From: Dickeya oryzae
Lineage (GTDB): Bacteria; Pseudomonadota; Gammaproteobacteria; Enterobacterales; Enterobacteriaceae
Assembly: GCF_009372235.1 (NCBI RefSeq)
Contig: NZ_ML762921.1
Location: forward strand, 124,001-188,000
Direction: 5' to 3'
DNA length: 64,000 nucleotides
Part shown: positions 39,019 to 49,308 of the stretch, in pieces
Layout: the number at the start of each line of letters is the position of its first letter
How positions within the stretch are numbered: position 1 is the stretch's first letter
The notes under the pieces: generated by a model
What the model was told of the DNA's origin: nothing
What the model saw: the letters and a program-made list of their open reading frames with translations, nothing else
Database searches by the model: none
Position numbers and translations under genes: made by a program

Positions 39019-40692
39019 TCAAAACGACGCCCAATCACTATTGCTGCTACCTGCCGCCGCCGTGGCCCGCTTTTCCGGCAACGCCGGAGATAGCACCGCT
39101 GGCTGACGGGCTGGTGGCGTTGTGCCGCTGTTGCCCTGCGTCGTCAGGCGAAACGCGCTGACGGCTTCAGCCAGCAAGGAGGCCTGAGACTGCAACGACA
39201 GCGCGGCAGAGGCCGACTCTTCCACCAACGCGGCATTCTGCTGGGTGGTCGTGTCAATCTGCCCGACGGCGATGTTGATTTGGCTCATGCCGTCGCTCTG
39301 CTCATGGCTCGCCTGCGAGATCTCGTTGATGATGCTGTTCACATCATTGACGTGGCTGGTCAGGTCAGTCAGGGTGGATTCGGCGTTATCCACCAGCTCC
39401 ATCCCTTCCTGCACTTTGTCGACCGAATCATCAATCAGCTCCTTGATCTCTTTGGCGGCGGTAGCACTGCGTTGCGCCAGAGAACGCACTTCACCCGCGA
39501 CCACAGCAAACCCACGCCCTTGTTCGCCAGCACGTGCGGCTTCCACCGCCGCATTCAACGCCAGAATGTTGGTCTGAAAGGCAATACCGTCGATAACGCC
39601 GATGATCTCCGCCATGCGCATTGAGGATTCACGAATCCCGCGCATTTTATGGGTGACGGACAGCATCACTTCGCCACTACGGTGCGCGGCGGAGGATGCC
39701 AGATTGGCTATCGAGGTGGCCTGGTGTGTGTTATCGGCGGTGTTTTTGATGGTGGAGACCAGCTCTTCCATTGACGCCGCCGTTTGTTCCAGCGAACTGG
39801 CCTGCTCTTCGGTGCGCGAAGAGAGATCCTGATTACCGGCGGCGATTTGCGAGGCGGCGGTGGAGATAGCTTCCGCACCGTCACGCACCTGGCCGACAAT
39901 CTGGCGCAGGCTGGCATTCATGTGATCCAGTGCCTGCAACAGTAACCCGGTTTCATCTTTACGGCTGGAAGAAATCTGTGCGGTGAGGTCGCCTTGCGAG
40001 ACACGGTCTGCCATCAACAGTGCCTGCTGAATCGGCTGGGTCACGCTGCGGGTTATCGCCATCGCCACCCAGATGCTCAGCAGCACGCCCGCCGCCAGAA
40101 TCGTCAGCAATACCAGCCGAATATCGTGGTACGTGGCAGACATGGCATCCACGGTGCTCATCATGGCGTTGTCCTGATAATCCACCAGTTGGCGTACCGT
40201 ATTACGGTATTCCCGCTGTGCCGGATTCAGGTGCTGGTTAAATTCATCCAGCGCTTCTTCGCGGTTATTGGCTTTCACCAGTGCCACCATTTTTTGTCCC
40301 GACTCCAGAAACTGTGCCCGGATACGCCGGATATCACCAATCAGTTGCTGAATTTTCGCGTTATTGGATTCACTGGCTTCTTTTTCCAACGCATTCATCA
40401 ACCGGGTAATTTCTTTTGAAACCGGTGCAATTTGATCGGATACCGCTTTGATACGGTCATCACCCGAAACCAGCAGTAATTGCTGGAAAATTCGCACCCC
40501 TTCATTCACATTTTCGATCAGGGCGTTGGCATCAACGGTTTGGGGATAAATCTCTTGTACAATGTTACGTGCATCATCATGAAACGTTGACAGCTTCGCC
40601 ATTGATAACATGCCCACAAACACCAGCATGACCGCCAGGACGGCAAAACCGGCTCCGAGCCGATACCCGATTCGCCAATCAGATAAACGCAT
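39019..40692 (-). CDS. Methyl-accepting chemotaxis protein
   Basis: Chemoreceptor of 557 aa. First membrane helix about residues 10-30, a periplasmic four-helix-bundle sensor (about 31-190), second helix 191-212 ([20 protein letters not shown]), HAMP domain to about 265, and the cytoplasmic signalling hairpin with tip [20 protein letters not shown]. The C-terminus ends DWASF, an xWxxF pentapeptide of the kind that tethers CheR and CheB, after a flexible linker. So it is probably a full-length, high-abundance-type receptor. The ligand is unknown. No clear FliA promoter was found. Confidence 0.93.
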   Translation of the reverse strand: MRLSDWRIGYRLGAGFAVLAVMLVFVGMLSMAKLSTFHDDARNIVQEIYPQTVDANALIENVNEGVRIFQQLLLVSGDDRIKAVSDQIAPVSKEITRLMNALEKEASESNNAKIQQLIGDIRRIRAQFLESGQKMVALVKANNREEALDEFNQHLNPAQREYRNTVRQLVDYQDNAMMSTVDAMSATYHDIRLVLLTILAAGVLLSIWVAMAITRSVTQPIQQALLMADRVSQGDLTAQISSSRKDETGLLLQALDHMNASLRQIVGQVRDGAEAISTAASQIAAGNQDLSSRTEEQASSLEQTAASMEELVSTIKNTADNTHQATSIANLASSAAHRSGEVMLSVTHKMRGIRESSMRMAEIIGVIDGIAFQTNILALNAAVEAARAGEQGRGFAVVAGEVRSLAQRSATAAKEIKELIDDSVDKVQEGMELVDNAESTLTDLTSHVNDVNSIINEISQASHEQSDGMSQINIAVGQIDTTTQQNAALVEESASAALSLQSQASLLAEAVSAFRLTTQGNSGTTPPARQPAVLSPALPEKRATAAAGSSNSDWASF

Positions 40693-41648
40693 ATTCCGCT
40701 CCTCATTCCTTTATTAAGAACACAATGTCATAACCATGACTTTTTCAGAGGCAAACACAGAACTGCGGCTAAAACAGGTATCTCGTCCGTTACTGTCATT
40801 AATCGTGATAAGAGAAAAGCAACAACCAGGCAAATATCTCAGCCAGTCATCACGATGAAATATTTCTCATCCCCTTTCCGGCGATAAAAAGCATTTCTTT
40901 TCCACAGTGAGTAAAACACGAACATTAAAAAAAGAGATTTAAAAGTATTCCAGGAACACGGATTCGAGATCATCACTACCTGTCGCCATTGAGTACGCTC
41001 TGGTCTGCACCCTGACCCGTTATCGGTCTTTTCATTCTATCAACCTTTACAAGTTGATCGATAAAAACATTCAAACAATGACTATAAATAGACACTTCCT
41101 ATTGATTTTTATTTATTGATCGGAAATAGCAACAAAAAAGTAACAAAAATGTTAAGGATAAAACGGAAGAAGCGTGTCGGAGAAGTAGTGTGCGCAGCGG
41201 TGAGCATCCAGTCAGAAAAAGAGGGGAAGAGAGGCCTTCCTCTGTAAAAATAACCGATTGTCTGCAATGGCCGGATGCATCAATCACGGTAAATAAATCA
41301 TGCTGATGCTGTCATTACGACCAGAGTTGTTGCTGATAACCACTGCAAACCAGACTGATATTAACTACATTAATTAATAGCAAGTTAATTAAATGCCTAC
41401 CTGTGGTGGTAGGATCTTACGGCATACTCTTATTAGTATTTATATCCATTATGTTAATTAAAACACAGTTTCCTTTTTATTTTTAATTTTAGCCAAAAAT
41501 TTCGCCACCACGCCAGTTGACACTATTTTAATCTTTGACTACTACTTAATTATTAAGGTGAAATGTGTGCCTTCCCTTAACGAAAAAACAAATGAATCGC
41601 ACATCTTGTGCCACCAGAAATGGTAATAAATGTGGTAACGATAACTAA
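40693..41648. other. Long AT-rich non-coding interval
   Basis: About 950 bp between the divergent chemoreceptor and diguanylate cyclase genes with no supported gene. It is clearly more AT-rich than its surroundings, especially 41280-41640, with several TTAATTAA-like tracts (for example 41369-41395). It probably holds long regulatory regions for both genes; an H-NS-bound or acquired segment is possible. No repeat or RNA gene was recognised. Confidence 0.5.
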
Positions 41649-43259
41649 ATGCGAACAAAAAATCTGCTTCGAATAAACCTTTTGCATTTAATGCTATTCA
41701 TTTCTATTGCCAGTATGTTTATTACACTACTGAACAGCTATTTCACTTTTTATCATGTGCAGAAAAAATTACTTATTGAACAAGCAACTAAAGTCAACTC
41801 AAGCTATTCACACAAATTAGCCATCACCGTAGACAACTTCTTCTCTATTTCAGAGGAGCAATTGTCGTATAGTGCCAGGCTGCTCGTCACACACGCCCAG
41901 TCCGGCAATTTACAGGCTCTGCAAACCGAATTGCAACGCATTCATCGGTTAAGCCATGCTTTTAACTCGATGGTGGTGGTGACGGAAGGTGGGCAAATTA
42001 TCGCCTCATCGCCAACGTCACTGAATTTGACCGGCCTCACCGTCACTTCACGCCAGCATTTTACCGCGAATAAAGTGAAACGCTTTTTTATCAGCCAACC
42101 CTATACCTCTCTGAGTGGCAATTATATTATTTTTATTTCCCAACCTATTTTGGATGATGCAGGACATTACCTCGGTTATGTCGGTGGTTCGCTTTATCTT
42201 AATAACCGACGTATTCTGAATGAATTCATGAATACACAATTTAGCAATGACAGCTTTAATACTTACGTCATTGATAATGAAGGCACCATCATTTACCACC
42301 ACAATATTGCGCAAGTCGGCACTAAATTTACTAATCCCACCCTCTTGTCGTCGATTAAGGAGCAGGATAAAGGCAGTTTTATGATGCCAGATGAGCAGGG
42401 CATTCCCTCACCCGCTGCCTTTATCAGAACACAAAAATCGGGCTGGATTATTATTACCCAGCAATCATTTCACTCTATTGAAGAAGCGCTGAACGATGTG
42501 ATGCTGAATGTACTAAGACAAGGCACACCGCTGGGTATCGTCACCCTGCTGATGCTCAGCATTCTGGCCTATTACATCACCAAGCCGCTACGTCAGTTAG
42601 CCAAGTCAGCCAGTAGCATGGAACAGCTCGGTGTGATTGCTAAAATCCGGGCAGTCAAAGCCTGGTATGTGGAAATAGAGCAACTCAAACGGGTGCTACT
42701 GATGGGGACAGTACTGTTGCACAAGCGTATTGGTCGCCTCAGCTCAGAAGCGCACACCGACCCGCTTTCCGGCATGTTAAATCGGCGAGGTATGCTGGAA
42801 AGCATGGAAGAGATCCGGGGTGAATATAAGAAAATCTCGGTCATCGCCATCGATATCGATCACTTCAAATCGATCAACGACTCTTTTGGGCATGACGTAG
42901 GGGATACGGTTATTCGTAAACTGAGCCAGCAAATCCGTAAGAACTTCCGCAAAACTGACCTGATCTGCCGAATTGGTGGCGAAGAGTTTCTTATCTTGCT
43001 GCCCGGCGCTGATATCCATGTCGCAACGGTAATCGCTGAGCGGTTACGCAATAATGTCGCCAACACGGTCTACGTGCCAGGTGCGCACCACCATCAGGTT
43101 ACTATTTCCATCGGCGTGACCACCTTTAACCCGCAGAAATCCGCGCTGGATATCGCCATTAAAACGGCAGATAACGCACTGTACAAAGCGAAAAACGGCG
43201 GGCGTAATCAGGTGGTAGTGGAATACCTCTCCGACGACATTTCACTGGTGCAACACTAA
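41649..43259 (+). CDS. Diguanylate cyclase with periplasmic Cache sensor
   Basis: Inner-membrane c-di-GMP synthase of 536 aa. TM1 at about residues 12-32, a periplasmic dCACHE-type sensor (about 35-290, with SLSGNYIIFISQPI and GYVGGSLYLNNRRILNEF), TM2 at about 293-315, and a C-terminal GGDEF domain with active-site RIGGEEF and the inhibitory I-site RKTD five residues before it. The intact A-site and I-site predict an active, product-inhibited enzyme. The N-terminal half is AT-richer than the GGDEF half. Its neighbour is a chemoreceptor, so both may serve surface sensing; the ligand is unknown. Confidence 0.93.
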   Translation: MRTKNLLRINLLHLMLFISIASMFITLLNSYFTFYHVQKKLLIEQATKVNSSYSHKLAITVDNFFSISEEQLSYSARLLVTHAQSGNLQALQTELQRIHRLSHAFNSMVVVTEGGQIIASSPTSLNLTGLTVTSRQHFTANKVKRFFISQPYTSLSGNYIIFISQPILDDAGHYLGYVGGSLYLNNRRILNEFMNTQFSNDSFNTYVIDNEGTIIYHHNIAQVGTKFTNPTLLSSIKEQDKGSFMMPDEQGIPSPAAFIRTQKSGWIIITQQSFHSIEEALNDVMLNVLRQGTPLGIVTLLMLSILAYYITKPLRQLAKSASSMEQLGVIAKIRAVKAWYVEIEQLKRVLLMGTVLLHKRIGRLSSEAHTDPLSGMLNRRGMLESMEEIRGEYKKISVIAIDIDHFKSINDSFGHDVGDTVIRKLSQQIRKNFRKTDLICRIGGEEFLILLPGADIHVATVIAERLRNNVANTVYVPGAHHHQVTISIGVTTFNPQKSALDIAIKTADNALYKAKNGGRNQVVVEYLSDDISLVQH

Positions 43260-43261
43260 GC

Positions 43262-43310
43262 GGCCCGCCCTATCGGGCCGGTAACCAGCAACACACCGTT
43301 ACCGGTTATT
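43262..43310. terminator. Terminator hairpins between convergent dgc and yjbQ genes
   Basis: GGCCCG-ccctat-CGGGCC (43262-43279) and CCGGTAAC / GTTACCGG (43278-43305) followed by TTATT lie back to back between the two stop codons. The second runs into the yjbQ stop. Confidence 0.6.
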
Positions 43311-43725
43311 CCCCCTGCAACGTCACCACCAGCGAGCGGCTGCCGCCGTGGTTACGGTGTTCACACAGGTAAATCCCCTGCCAGGTGCCAACATGCAGCC
43401 GACCGTTGCGTACCGGTAGCATCAGGCTACTGCCCAACAGGCTGCCCTTCAGGTGCGCAGGCATGTCGTCGCTGCCTTCATAGGTATGGCGGTAATAGGG
43501 TTCGTCTTCCGGCACCAACTGGTTAAAGAAGTTCTCGAAGTCCTGGCGCACGGTGGGGTCGGCATTTTCATTGACCGTCAGTGACGCGGACGTGTGGCAG
43601 ATAAATACATGCAGCAACCCGACCTTCACCTGACGTAAATCCGTCACCTGCCCCAGCACTTCATCGGTGATCAAATGAAAACCACGGGACCGGGGTTTAA
43701 GCCGAATATCGTATTGTTTCCACAT
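43306..43725 (-). CDS. yjbQ: YjbQ / UPF0047 family protein
   Basis: Small conserved protein of 139 aa with the family signature [20 protein letters not shown] and C-terminal [17 protein letters not shown]. coli YjbQ has been linked to weak thiamin phosphate synthase activity; its real role is not settled. The ATG at 43725 has AGGAG seven bases upstream and is preferred to the frame from 43803. It sits beside uvrA as in E. coli. Confidence 0.93.
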   Translation of the reverse strand: MWKQYDIRLKPRSRGFHLITDEVLGQVTDLRQVKVGLLHVFICHTSASLTVNENADPTVRQDFENFFNQLVPEDEPYYRHTYEGSDDMPAHLKGSLLGSSLMLPVRNGRLHVGTWQGIYLCEHRNHGGSRSLVVTLQGE

Positions 43726-43767
43726 TTCATCTCTCCTGTGGTGGTAACCATCGCCAGAGGATGCCAT

Positions 43768-43790
43768 AAAAAAGCGCGGCATGCCGCGCT
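43768..43790 (-). terminator. Terminator of uvrA
   Basis: AGCGCGGCATGCCGCGCT (43773-43790) is a perfect 18-bp palindrome followed on the minus strand by TTTTTTA, 27 bases past the uvrA stop codon. Confidence 0.9.
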
Positions 43791-43816
43791 TAACAAACCT
43801 CACCTTGTTGGCAGGA

Positions 43817-46648
43817 TCAACCCCGATCCAGAATCGGTTTCAGGAACCGGGCGGTGTGGGATTGCTCGCACTGGGCTACCGTTTCCGGCGTGCCGGACAC
43901 CAGAATCTCGCCGCCGCCACTGCCCCCTTCCGGGCCCAGATCGACTATCCAGTCGGCGGTTTTGATCACATCCAGATTGTGCTCGATCACCACAATGGTG
44001 TTGCCCTGATCGCGCAACTGGTGCAAGACCGCCAGCAACTGCTGAATATCAGCAAAATGCAGGCCGGTCGTCGGCTCGTCCAGAATATACAGCGTCTGCC
44101 CGGTGCCGCGCTTCGACAGCTCACGCGCCAGCTTCACGCGCTGCGCCTCACCGCCGGACAACGTGGTGGCCGACTGCCCCAAACGGATGTAAGACAAACC
44201 GACATCGATCAGGGTTTGCAGCTTACGCGCCAGCGCCGGAATGGCATCAAAGAACTCTCGGGCGTCTTCGATGGTCATTTCCAGCACTTCGTGGATGCTC
44301 TTGCCCTTGTATTTAATCTCCAGCGTTTCGCGGTTATAGCGTTTGCCTTTGCACTGGTCACAGGGCACATAAATATCCGGCAGGAAGTGCATTTCCACCT
44401 TGATAACACCGTCGCCCTGACAGGCTTCGCAACGCCCGCCACGCACGTTAAAACTAAACCGACCGGGGTTATAGCCGCGGCTGCGCGCTTCCGGTACACC
44501 AGCGAATAATTCGCGGATCGGCGTAAACACGCCGGTGTAGGTGGCTGGGTTCGAGCGAGGGGTACGACCGATCGGGCTTTGATCGATGTCGATCACCTTA
44601 TCGAACTGCTCCAGCCCCTGAATCTCGCGGTACGGTGCCGGTTCGTTCAGTTCACCACCGTTAAGCTGGCGCTGGGCAATCGGGAACAGCGTATCGTTGA
44701 TCAGCGTCGATTTACCGGAACCGGACACCCCGGTAATGCAGGTGAACAGCCCGACTGGCAGCGTCAGGGTCACGTCTTTGAGGTTGTTGCCGCGCGCACC
44801 AATCAGCTTAAGCACTTTAGACGGATCCGCCTGCACGCGCTGCGCCGGGATCTCGATTTTGCGCGCCCCACTCAAGTATTGGCCGGTCAATGATTCCGGC
44901 ACCGCCATGATCTGCGTAGCCGTGCCTTCGGCAATCACCTGACCGCCGTGTACGCCAGCACCGGGGCCGATATCGATAATGTGGTCAGCGGCACGGATGG
45001 CGTCTTCATCATGTTCCACCACAATCACCGTGTTACCGAGGTTACGCAGGTGGATCAATGTTTCCAGCAGGCGCTCGTTATCACGCTGATGCAGGCCGAT
45101 AGACGGTTCGTCCAGCACATACATCACGCCGACCAGACCGGCACCGATTTGGCTTGCCAGACGAATACGCTGCGCTTCGCCGCCCGACAAGGTTTCCGCC
45201 GAGCGCGACAGCGACAGGTAATTCAGACCCACGTTAACCAGAAAACGCAGCCGATCGCCGATTTCTTTCAGCACTTTTTCGGCGATCTTCGCCCGTTGGC
45301 CGCTCAGCTTGATGTTATGGAAAAACTCCATCGCATGGCCGATGCTCATGTCAGCAATCTGTGGCAGCGTGGTCTGCTCCACGTAAACGTGGCGCGCTTC
45401 TTCACGCAAGCGGGTGCCATTACAGCTGGCGCACGGCCGGTTACTGATGAATTTCGCCAGTTCTTCGCGCACCGCGGTCGATTCCGTCTCTTTGTAGCGG
45501 CGCTCCATATTGTTGAGCACCCCTTCGAACGGATGACGGCGCACCGAGGTATCGCCACGATCGTTGATATATTTGAACTCGATATTCTCTTTACCGGAAC
45601 CGTACAGAATCACCTTGTGAATCGCCGGGCTGAGGCTATCGAACGGCGCTTCCACATCGAACTCATAGTGCTCCGCCAGTGAGCGCAGCATCTGGAAATA
45701 GTAGAAATTACGGCGATCCCAACCGCGGATCGCGCCGCCTGCCAGCGATAATTCGCCGTTTTGCACCACGCGCGCCGGGTCAAAAAACTGCTGTACGCCC
45801 AGCCCGTCACACGTTGGGCAGGCACCCGCCGGGTTATTGAACGAAAACAGCCGTGGCTCCAGCTCATGCATGCTGTAACCACACACCGGGCAGGCAAAGT
45901 TAGCGGAAAAGAGCAGCTCTGGCGCGTTCGGATCGTCCATATCCGCCACCACAGCGGTGCCACCGGACAACTCCAGCGCGGTTTCGAACGACTCCGCCAA
46001 ACGCTGAGCCAAATCGCTGCGTACTTTAAAGCGGTCTACCACCACTTCAATGGTGTGCTTTTTCTGGAGTTCCAGTTTCGGCGGGTCTGACAGGTCGCAC
46101 ACTTCACCGTCGATACGCGCGCGGATGTAGCCCTGCGTCGCCAGGTTCTCCAGCGTCTTGGTGTGCTCGCCTTTACGTTCTTTCACGATAGGTGCCAGCA
46201 GCATCAACCGCTTGCCTTCCGGCTGGGACAAGACATTGTCCACCATCTGGCTTACGGTCTGGGCATCCAGCGGAATATCGTGTTCCGGGCAGCGAGGCTC
46301 ACCAACGCGGGCGAACAACAAACGCAGGTAATCGTGGATTTCAGTGATGGTGCCGACGGTAGAACGCGGGTTATGGGATGTAGATTTCTGTTCGATGGAA
46401 ATGGCGGGCGACAGCCCTTCGATGTGGTCCACATCCGGCTTTTCCATCAACGACAGGAACTGGCGCGCGTAAGCCGATAGCGACTCCACATAACGACGTT
46501 GCCCTTCGGCATACAGCGTATCGAACGCCAGCGAGGATTTGCCCGAACCGGATAACCCCGTCACGACGATAAGCTTATCACGCGGAATAATCAGGTTGAT
46601 GTTCTTCAGGTTATGGGTACGGGCACCACGAATCTCGATCTTATCCAT
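43817..46648 (-). CDS. uvrA: Excinuclease ABC subunit A
   Basis: Damage-recognition ATPase of nucleotide excision repair, 943 aa. Two ABC ATPase modules with Walker [16 protein letters not shown] (about residue 30) and [15 protein letters not shown] (about residue 640), signatures [14 protein letters not shown] and [14 protein letters not shown], and zinc-binding sites CPVCGYSMH ... CPTCDG and CEACQGDG ... CDQCKG. I use ATG 46648 ([13 protein letters not shown]), not the GTG six bases earlier. Divergent from ssb across a shared LexA box. Confidence 0.97.
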   Translation of the reverse strand: MDKIEIRGARTHNLKNINLIIPRDKLIVVTGLSGSGKSSLAFDTLYAEGQRRYVESLSAYARQFLSLMEKPDVDHIEGLSPAISIEQKSTSHNPRSTVGTITEIHDYLRLLFARVGEPRCPEHDIPLDAQTVSQMVDNVLSQPEGKRLMLLAPIVKERKGEHTKTLENLATQGYIRARIDGEVCDLSDPPKLELQKKHTIEVVVDRFKVRSDLAQRLAESFETALELSGGTAVVADMDDPNAPELLFSANFACPVCGYSMHELEPRLFSFNNPAGACPTCDGLGVQQFFDPARVVQNGELSLAGGAIRGWDRRNFYYFQMLRSLAEHYEFDVEAPFDSLSPAIHKVILYGSGKENIEFKYINDRGDTSVRRHPFEGVLNNMERRYKETESTAVREELAKFISNRPCASCNGTRLREEARHVYVEQTTLPQIADMSIGHAMEFFHNIKLSGQRAKIAEKVLKEIGDRLRFLVNVGLNYLSLSRSAETLSGGEAQRIRLASQIGAGLVGVMYVLDEPSIGLHQRDNERLLETLIHLRNLGNTVIVVEHDEDAIRAADHIIDIGPGAGVHGGQVIAEGTATQIMAVPESLTGQYLSGARKIEIPAQRVQADPSKVLKLIGARGNNLKDVTLTLPVGLFTCITGVSGSGKSTLINDTLFPIAQRQLNGGELNEPAPYREIQGLEQFDKVIDIDQSPIGRTPRSNPATYTGVFTPIRELFAGVPEARSRGYNPGRFSFNVRGGRCEACQGDGVIKVEMHFLPDIYVPCDQCKGKRYNRETLEIKYKGKSIHEVLEMTIEDAREFFDAIPALARKLQTLIDVGLSYIRLGQSATTLSGGEAQRVKLARELSKRGTGQTLYILDEPTTGLHFADIQQLLAVLHQLRDQGNTIVVIEHNLDVIKTADWIVDLGPEGGSGGGEILVSGTPETVAQCEQSHTARFLKPILDRG

Positions 46649-46737
46649 GCACACTTTTCCCGCTGTAGACGCTGTTCTTTTTATCCTTTAGCTAAGAAAG
46701 GAAACCAGTAGAAACGGCCGATTATGGCACAAACAAA

Positions 46738-46756
46738 ACTGAATGGATATCCAGTA
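46738..46756. promoter_or_regulatory. LexA (SOS) box between uvrA and ssb
   Basis: Minus strand TACTGGATATCCATTCAGT has the CTG-N10-CAG core and closely follows the E. coli uvrA SOS box. It should repress uvrA, and perhaps one ssb promoter, until DNA damage. Confidence 0.82.
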
Positions 46757-46883
46757 TCTAATGGCAATTTCTGCAACGGCGGAAAAAAGAATGCGGTTCG
46801 CCTCGCGGGTATTATCTGACTCAATGGCGTGATATAGTTTTTCGTTTAAAATTTATAGATGTGATTGTTCAGGAGACACCAAC

Positions 46884-47435
46884 ATGGCCAGCAGAGGCGT
46901 TAACAAAGTGATTCTTATCGGGAATCTGGGTCAGGATCCGGAAGTCCGTTACATGCCGAATGGCGGCGCAGTCGCTAACCTGACTCTGGCCACGTCGGAC
47001 AGCTGGCGCGACAAGCAGACCGGCGAGCAGAAAGAGCGTACAGAGTGGCACCGCGTCGCCCTCTACGGCAAGCTGGCGGAAATCGCCGGTGAGTACCTGC
47101 GCAAAGGCTCTCAGGTGTATATCGAAGGTCAGTTGCGTACCCGCAAATGGCAGGATCAGAGCGGCCAGGATCGCTACACCACTGAAGTGGTGGTCGATAT
47201 CTCTGGCAGCATGCAAATGCTGGGCGGTCGCACCGGCGGCGGCGCACCGGCTGCTGGTGGCAACATGGGCGGCAATATGGGTGGTGGTAACGCGCCACAA
47301 GGTGGTTGGGGTCAACCGCAACAGCCGCAGCAAGCCAACCAGTTCAGCGGTGGCGGTCAATCCCGTCCGCAGCAAAGCGCACCAATGCCGGGCAACGAAC
47401 CGCCGATGGATTTTGACGACGACATTCCGTTCTGA
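46884..47435 (+). CDS. ssb: Single-stranded DNA-binding protein
   Basis: Homotetrameric SSB of 183 aa: OB fold in residues 1-110 ([40 protein letters not shown]), a Gly/Gln-rich flexible linker (about 115-170) and the acidic tip MDFDDDIPF that recruits partner proteins. Transcribed away from uvrA as in E. coli. AGGAGA lies before the ATG. Confidence 0.97.
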   Translation: MASRGVNKVILIGNLGQDPEVRYMPNGGAVANLTLATSDSWRDKQTGEQKERTEWHRVALYGKLAEIAGEYLRKGSQVYIEGQLRTRKWQDQSGQDRYTTEVVVDISGSMQMLGGRTGGGAPAAGGNMGGNMGGGNAPQGGWGQPQQPQQANQFSGGGQSRPQQSAPMPGNEPPMDFDDDIPF

Positions 47436-47540
47436 TTGGCATCATCAATGCCGGGGCCAACACAGGTTCCGGTATGATGTACAGGTTCAAGGATGAGCCC
47501 AGTTACCACATAAGTCAGGAAAAGGATGAGGATACTGCCT

Positions 47541-47741
47541 ATGTCACGTTCATTTGAATTACAAAGAATTTCCGAAGCTCATCGTCAGGCAATGTTGCAA
47601 TCTGTTGAGCGGGCATCAAGCCGTGTTGGTGCAGCAGGTATGGCAGCAGCAACCGTCAGAACACTCTCCCAATCAGATCTGAATTCACTGATTAATCAAG
47701 CGATGAATCAGGTGTTACGCTCCCGTGAGAATGAGCGATAA
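47541..47741 (+). CDS. Small protein of unknown function
   Basis: I do not recognise this frame of 66 aa (MSRSFELQRISEAHRQAMLQ at the start). It is predicted helical, Ala/Ser/Arg-rich and without a signal or membrane segment. GAGG lies nine bases before the ATG at 47541; an in-frame ATG at 47526 with AGGAAAAGG in front would add MRILP. It follows ssb by about 100 bp and leads an AT-rich patch whose next gene is broken. Coding status is plausible, not certain. Confidence 0.55.
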   Translation: MSRSFELQRISEAHRQAMLQSVERASSRVGAAGMAAATVRTLSQSDLNSLINQAMNQVLRSRENER

Positions 47742-47803
47742 AAGCAAAATTAGCTTACTGACAGAAAAACGTTCAGGTTAACAAGGGATGTTATTTTAGA
47801 ACG

Positions 47804-48620
47804 ATGGAAAACGATAATTCGTTGGTTATACCGAATGAAAAATCATGGGTTTTTCAATTACTGGTAAAAAATCAAGAAGACAGTATTGGCTTAATAGCCT
47901 ACTCGTTTTATAAACTTGAAAAAAACCAATACGCCGAAAAATTACGCGCCACAGGAAAAACCACGCAGGAAATTGATCTTGCCGTAAAGCAATTTCATGA
48001 ACAGGTTGTACATACTCAACTGCGTTTAGATGCTTATCGTGATAACGCCAGAACAATGTTTTCTCGCCTTTTGGGAGACTGGGAAGAAGAAATCAGGAAG
48101 GATTATCAACAGCAGATCGACATTATCGAAAATAAAAACGCAGAAATAGAAAACCTCAGAATAGAAATATACCCAAAATAATTCGAGTTGCAGGAAGGCG
48201 GCAAGCGAATGAATCCCGATGAGCTTACTCAGGTAAGTGATTCGGGTGAACGAGCGCAGCCAACACACCTGCAACTTGAAGTATGACGGGTATAGATAGA
48301 AAAAGTAAAAAATAATAACTGAGAGCGATATAATAAAACATCAGGCTATTGAGCATGCGAAAGAAGAGGCTATCAAAGAGTTTTTTCGTGCTGCATCAAG
48401 AAAAGAAAAGCAAAAAACACCCATTGCATTACGTGTATTATCATGGATATGGAGTGGTTTTTCTGGAATTATCGCCAGCGCTCTCTTATTTATTTTTATC
48501 TATGGTATGGTGGGGCTCTTAACTACACCAGAAAGAAAATTACAGATCTGGCAATGGGGTATAGAATCCCTTAAGCCTTCATCCCCGTTCCCATCAATAG
48601 AAAACAGTAAACCACAATAA
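47804..48620 (+). pseudogene. Broken gene for a helical, C-terminally membrane-anchored protein
   Basis: The frame from 47804 (MENDNSLVIPNEKSWVFQLL) is open for 125 codons and is then interrupted by a 127-bp palindromic element at 48168-48294. With the element removed it would read on through IEIDRKSKK and stop at 48313, but a one-base change in the six-A run at 48307-48312 opens a second frame to 48620 that continues helical (HQAIEHAKEEAIKEFFRAAS) and ends with a membrane segment (WIWSGFSGIIASALLFIFIY). The intact protein would have been about 230 aa. The family is not known to me, though the layout of a soluble helical part with a GLIAYSFYK motif plus one C-terminal membrane helix looks like a small toxin, immunity or defence protein. 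Strongly AT-rich, so probably acquired. Confidence 0.65.
48168..48294. repeat. TATACCC-ended palindromic element (MITE-like)
   Basis: Ends in inverted repeats of about 27 bp: TATACCC...TTCGAGTTGCAGG on the left, CCTGCAACTTGAAGTATGAC-GGGTATA on the right. The inside holds a further inverted pair, GAATCCCGATGAGCTTACTC and AAGTGATTCGGG. It has no reading frame and probably a TA target duplication. A shrunken copy lies at 7950-8001. Confidence 0.8.
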
Positions 48621-48643
48621 ATAAGATAATCGTGATCATGACA

Positions 48644-48671
48644 CGAACGCCCTGCCTTTGCAGGGCGTTCG
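48644..48671. terminator. Hairpin between the pseudogene and the flavin reductase gene
   Basis: GAACGCCCTGC-cttt-GCAGGGCGTTC (48645-48670), an 11-bp perfect stem between convergent genes. No U-run follows on either strand, so termination efficiency is uncertain. Confidence 0.6.
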
Positions 48672-48680
48672 CTTATATCG

Positions 48681-49256
48681 CTATTCCCCTGCATTCAGCG
48701 CATCGCCGATAGCGTAATAATGCCCACCTGCCACGTGATGCAGGCTACGCCATGTCGGGTCAGCCTTCTCAAAATGCCAGTGACCGTCACTAAAGACCCG
48801 TGAATCCGCCCAGGCAGCGATAACCTCACCGATAAAAAGGTCGTAGGTTTGCTGATTGTGAGCTTCAGGGATCAGCTTGCACAGTAGCCACGCAGCACAA
48901 CCGGCCACCAAAGGTACATCTGATTCGCTGGTGCGAAACAGTTCCACCTGGCAGTGCGCCAGTTTGTCCGGGTTATCCCGCAGGCTGATATTCCCGACCT
49001 GGTTGGTTAATTGCAGTTGTGCCACTGTCGGCACCTGAATAGCGAAATAGCCGCTGTTTTCCAGCAGCTCGCGTGTTTTGGTCGCTTTATCCAGCACGAC
49101 AGTCAGCTTAGGTGGTGCAAAATCCAGCCCACAGCACCAGGCCGCCGCCATCACATCCTCAACCCCGTTATGGCAGGCCGACACCAACACCGTCGGCCCG
49201 TGGTTAACCAGCCGATAGGCTTTTGCCAGCTCAACCGGTGAAATTGCGCTATTCAT
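48681..49256 (-). CDS. Flavin reductase-like FMN-binding protein
   Basis: Protein of 191 aa with the flavin reductase-like split-barrel fold: PTVLVSACHNGVEDVMAAAW near the start, TRELLENSGYFAIQVPT and the C-terminal HHVAGGHYYAIGDAL. Relatives use FMN and NAD(P)H to reduce flavins or small molecules; a partner oxygenase is not nearby. The ATG at 49256 (MNSAISPVELAKAYRL) has AGGAG six bases upstream and is preferred to 49295. Confidence 0.85.
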   Translation of the reverse strand: MNSAISPVELAKAYRLVNHGPTVLVSACHNGVEDVMAAAWCCGLDFAPPKLTVVLDKATKTRELLENSGYFAIQVPTVAQLQLTNQVGNISLRDNPDKLAHCQVELFRTSESDVPLVAGCAAWLLCKLIPEAHNQQTYDLFIGEVIAAWADSRVFSDGHWHFEKADPTWRSLHHVAGGHYYAIGDALNAGE

Positions 49257-49308
49257 GTTTAACTCCTGCGTTATATATAGTGTCCTGACATACATAGTGT
49301 CCTGACAC

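Noticed and set aside
41010-41060. Possible FliA (sigma-28) promoter for the chemoreceptor, TAAAGGTT ... ACCGATAA
   Set aside because: Spacing between the two boxes is three bases too long and the site is over 300 bp from the start codon.
44948-45682. Plus-strand frame of 244 residues within uvrA
   Set aside because: Antisense to an essential conserved gene and without recognisable motifs.
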